From the NCBI RefSeq assembly GCF_003945595.2, contig NW_024104283.1, forward strand, positions 2,550,630 through 2,614,629: a stretch of 64,000 bases of DNA, read 5' to 3'. Positions 62,376-64,000 of the stretch are shown piece after piece; positions within the stretch are counted from its first letter, which is position 1, and each line of letters opens with the position of its first letter. The translations under genes and the position numbers were made by a program. Source of the DNA: Pipra filicauda. Its lineage: Eukaryota; Chordata; Aves; Passeriformes; Pipridae. The notes under the pieces are model-generated. The model made no database searches, was not told the DNA's origin, and saw only the letters and a program-made list of their open reading frames with translations.

Positions 62376-64000
62376 CCAGTGTGAGAAAAGCAGAGAGGTC
62401 ACACATAGAGCTGAAGTTTGCAGCTCCATTGTATTATGTCTTTCAAGATAGCCATATTCAGTAAAATATAACTTCCTAACACCTTCATTCTTCTCTCGCA
62501 GGTTATACGTGGTGTACCACCTTTAATGATATTACAGAATGCCATTAAGACCATATTTACACAATTTCTGAGTGGCAGCAAACACAAGCTGCTTTTCTAC
62601 CAGTCCTACAGCTGAACTTTTATCTTTCTCTGGAGGAACACTGTATCTGTTTAAGTTGACAGCTCTTTGACTCCTCTTTTGATGATTCCTGTGCCTTTGA
62701 GGGTGGAAAGTGATCTAGGGTAATACTTGGCCCATCACTGAATTCACAGATGCCCTCCTCTTTCAGCCGAGCTGCTGATCGTCTTCCATCCCACAGAGCC
62801 ACTTGTCACACTTGGCACATAAGCTACATGATGAATTGCTCACCTTAGGCTTTTAGATAAATCAAGATATTTGTGTGAGGAAAGGAAAAGCTACAGCACT
62901 GTAGAGAGACGATGCCTTAGATACCTTATCTCAGTCACAGCTCTGCCAGACTGCTGCTCCTGTGATCCCTTCCCTGTGAACTGTAGCTATGGCAAATGCA
63001 TCTAGAATGCATGCAGTTAAGGCTGTTGTGAGCATAAAGGACAGAGTCCTAAGACCTGTATTTACCTTTTTTGCTTTCTGGGTCTTAGAAAGATGAGTTC
63101 TGCTGAAATAGTCTTCTGGCAATGCATGCAGTTGTACCTGGAGATCTGCACCATGTGCGGAGGTTGCTGATGAGTTCTTTTCTCTCATTAAAAAAAAAAA
63201 ACCAGCCAAAACACACTGATGCAGGTAGCTTGGCAGTTTGGGAAATGATTGATGGGCTAGGTTAATATTTTTAATGTTTCTGCTACCTATCAGAGTCTTG
63301 TAATGCCGTACAAAATAGCATTTGTCAGATGTTGATCAAAGGATTATTTGTCTGCTGCAATTTGAACTTCTGCCATAGACTAATATGTCCGAATATGTTG
63401 CGTCAATACTTTATATTCCTATCAAGATTTCCATTCTTTAAAATAACTGAGAAGGTAAAGTGGGGAGTTGGAACACGTTCAAATTATTATATAGTTTAAG
63501 GCAAAGTGGCATAATGAAAAGGTAACCATTGTATGTTTCAGTAGCATATTATCAGATCATCATTTGATGCCCCAAATTCTGAAAACATGAGTAAGACCAG
63601 AGGTCTTGAGGAGTGTGGCTCTGATAAATTTAACATGTGCTTCAGTTTCAAGGCTCGATGGTTTTCACGCAGAAAGACTGTGCCTGTGGTGGTCTAGGAG
63701 TGAACATATTGTATGGCTTCCAAGTGACTCAGCACTGTTCCACCAGCAGTGAAGTAGAACCAGAATTACTATAATCGTCCAGCAGAGGATCAGCTTTCAT
63801 GGCACAATCTGTTTCTTTTCTCAATTACTAAGCAGCATATAATAGAACTTAACAGAAAGAAAGGCGGAGGAAAAATAGCAGAACTGAAAAATTCTTGGCG
63901 TTTTTGCAAAACTGGATTTTTCTCACTTTTTCAGATAAAGGGCAGGAAAAAACCTGCATCTTAATTTCAAGTAAACTGATCACTGTTTAAGTGTCACTAA

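Larger units (their letters stand above)
56427..64000 (+). other. CDC40: CDC40 intron 1 (start; continues beyond window)
   Basis: Everything after the donor at 56427 is read as the first intron. I looked for exon 2, whose product should contain a conserved NPTYETMFAPE-like stretch, and did not see it, so the intron runs past the window edge. It contains the tail of the CpG island (to about 56665), an antisense non-CR1 LINE (56996-58451), an old CR1 fragment on + (about 60466-60770) and another on - (about 62228-62375). The remaining stretches 58465-60465, 60771-62227 and 62376-64000 are AT-rich with short A and T runs; I see no gene in them. Confidence 0.8.

Noticed and set aside
56427..64000. 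CDC40 exon 2
   Set aside because: No NPTYETMF-like coding text was found; presumably beyond the window.
1..64000. CRISPR arrays, operons, bacterial genes, phage or mitochondrial inserts
   Set aside because: No regularly spaced repeats, compact coding or organelle sequence was seen; the window is typical of a vertebrate nuclear genome.

Overview
This looks like a bird nuclear genomic window, probably from a passerine. The evidence is pervasive CR1 LINE fragments, most with the avian 3' end (ATTCTRTG-like repeats), an avian ERVL-type solo LTR, and a short SINE with a tRNA-Ile-like head and a CR1 tail that resembles the songbird TguSINE1 family. No mitochondrial, bacterial or CRISPR sequence was seen.

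One protein-coding exon is solidly supported: exon 1 of CDC40 (the splicing factor PRP17) at 56232-56426 on the + strand, lying inside a roughly 2.2 kb CpG island (about 54425-56665). In other vertebrates CDC40 sits head to head with WASF1 (WAVE1) and shares its promoter. By that synteny the leftward side of the island is the WASF1 5' end on the - strand, and positions 1 to about 54.4 kb are most likely WASF1 5'UTR intron. This is inference: no WASF1 coding exon was found. The island carries a CCAAT box, a GC box, CRE-type sites, a ZNF143/THAP11-like site and a 45-bp alternating purine-pyrimidine tract.

Layout: 1-54.4 kb is AT-rich, presumed intronic DNA with about ten CR1 insertions of different ages, one SINE (15.09-15.18 kb), one solo LTR (21174-21736) nested inside an older LINE (about 20.4-22.6 kb), one isolated GC-rich patch (8.25-8.65 kb) that could be an alternative exon or promoter, and several fold-back inverted repeats. 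54.4-56.7 kb is the bidirectional promoter island. 56.4-64 kb is CDC40 intron 1, holding an antisense non-CR1 LINE (56996-58451) with recognisable reverse-transcriptase motifs and a perfect 13-bp target-site duplication, plus two old CR1 fragments. Most long open frames elsewhere are chance or repeat-derived.

The most unusual items are the RTE-like LINE in CDC40 intron 1, the near-perfect palindromes at 42268-42303 and 38293-38342, the LTR-in-LINE nesting with clean duplications, and the internally deleted SINE. I did not find a convincing new gene system.
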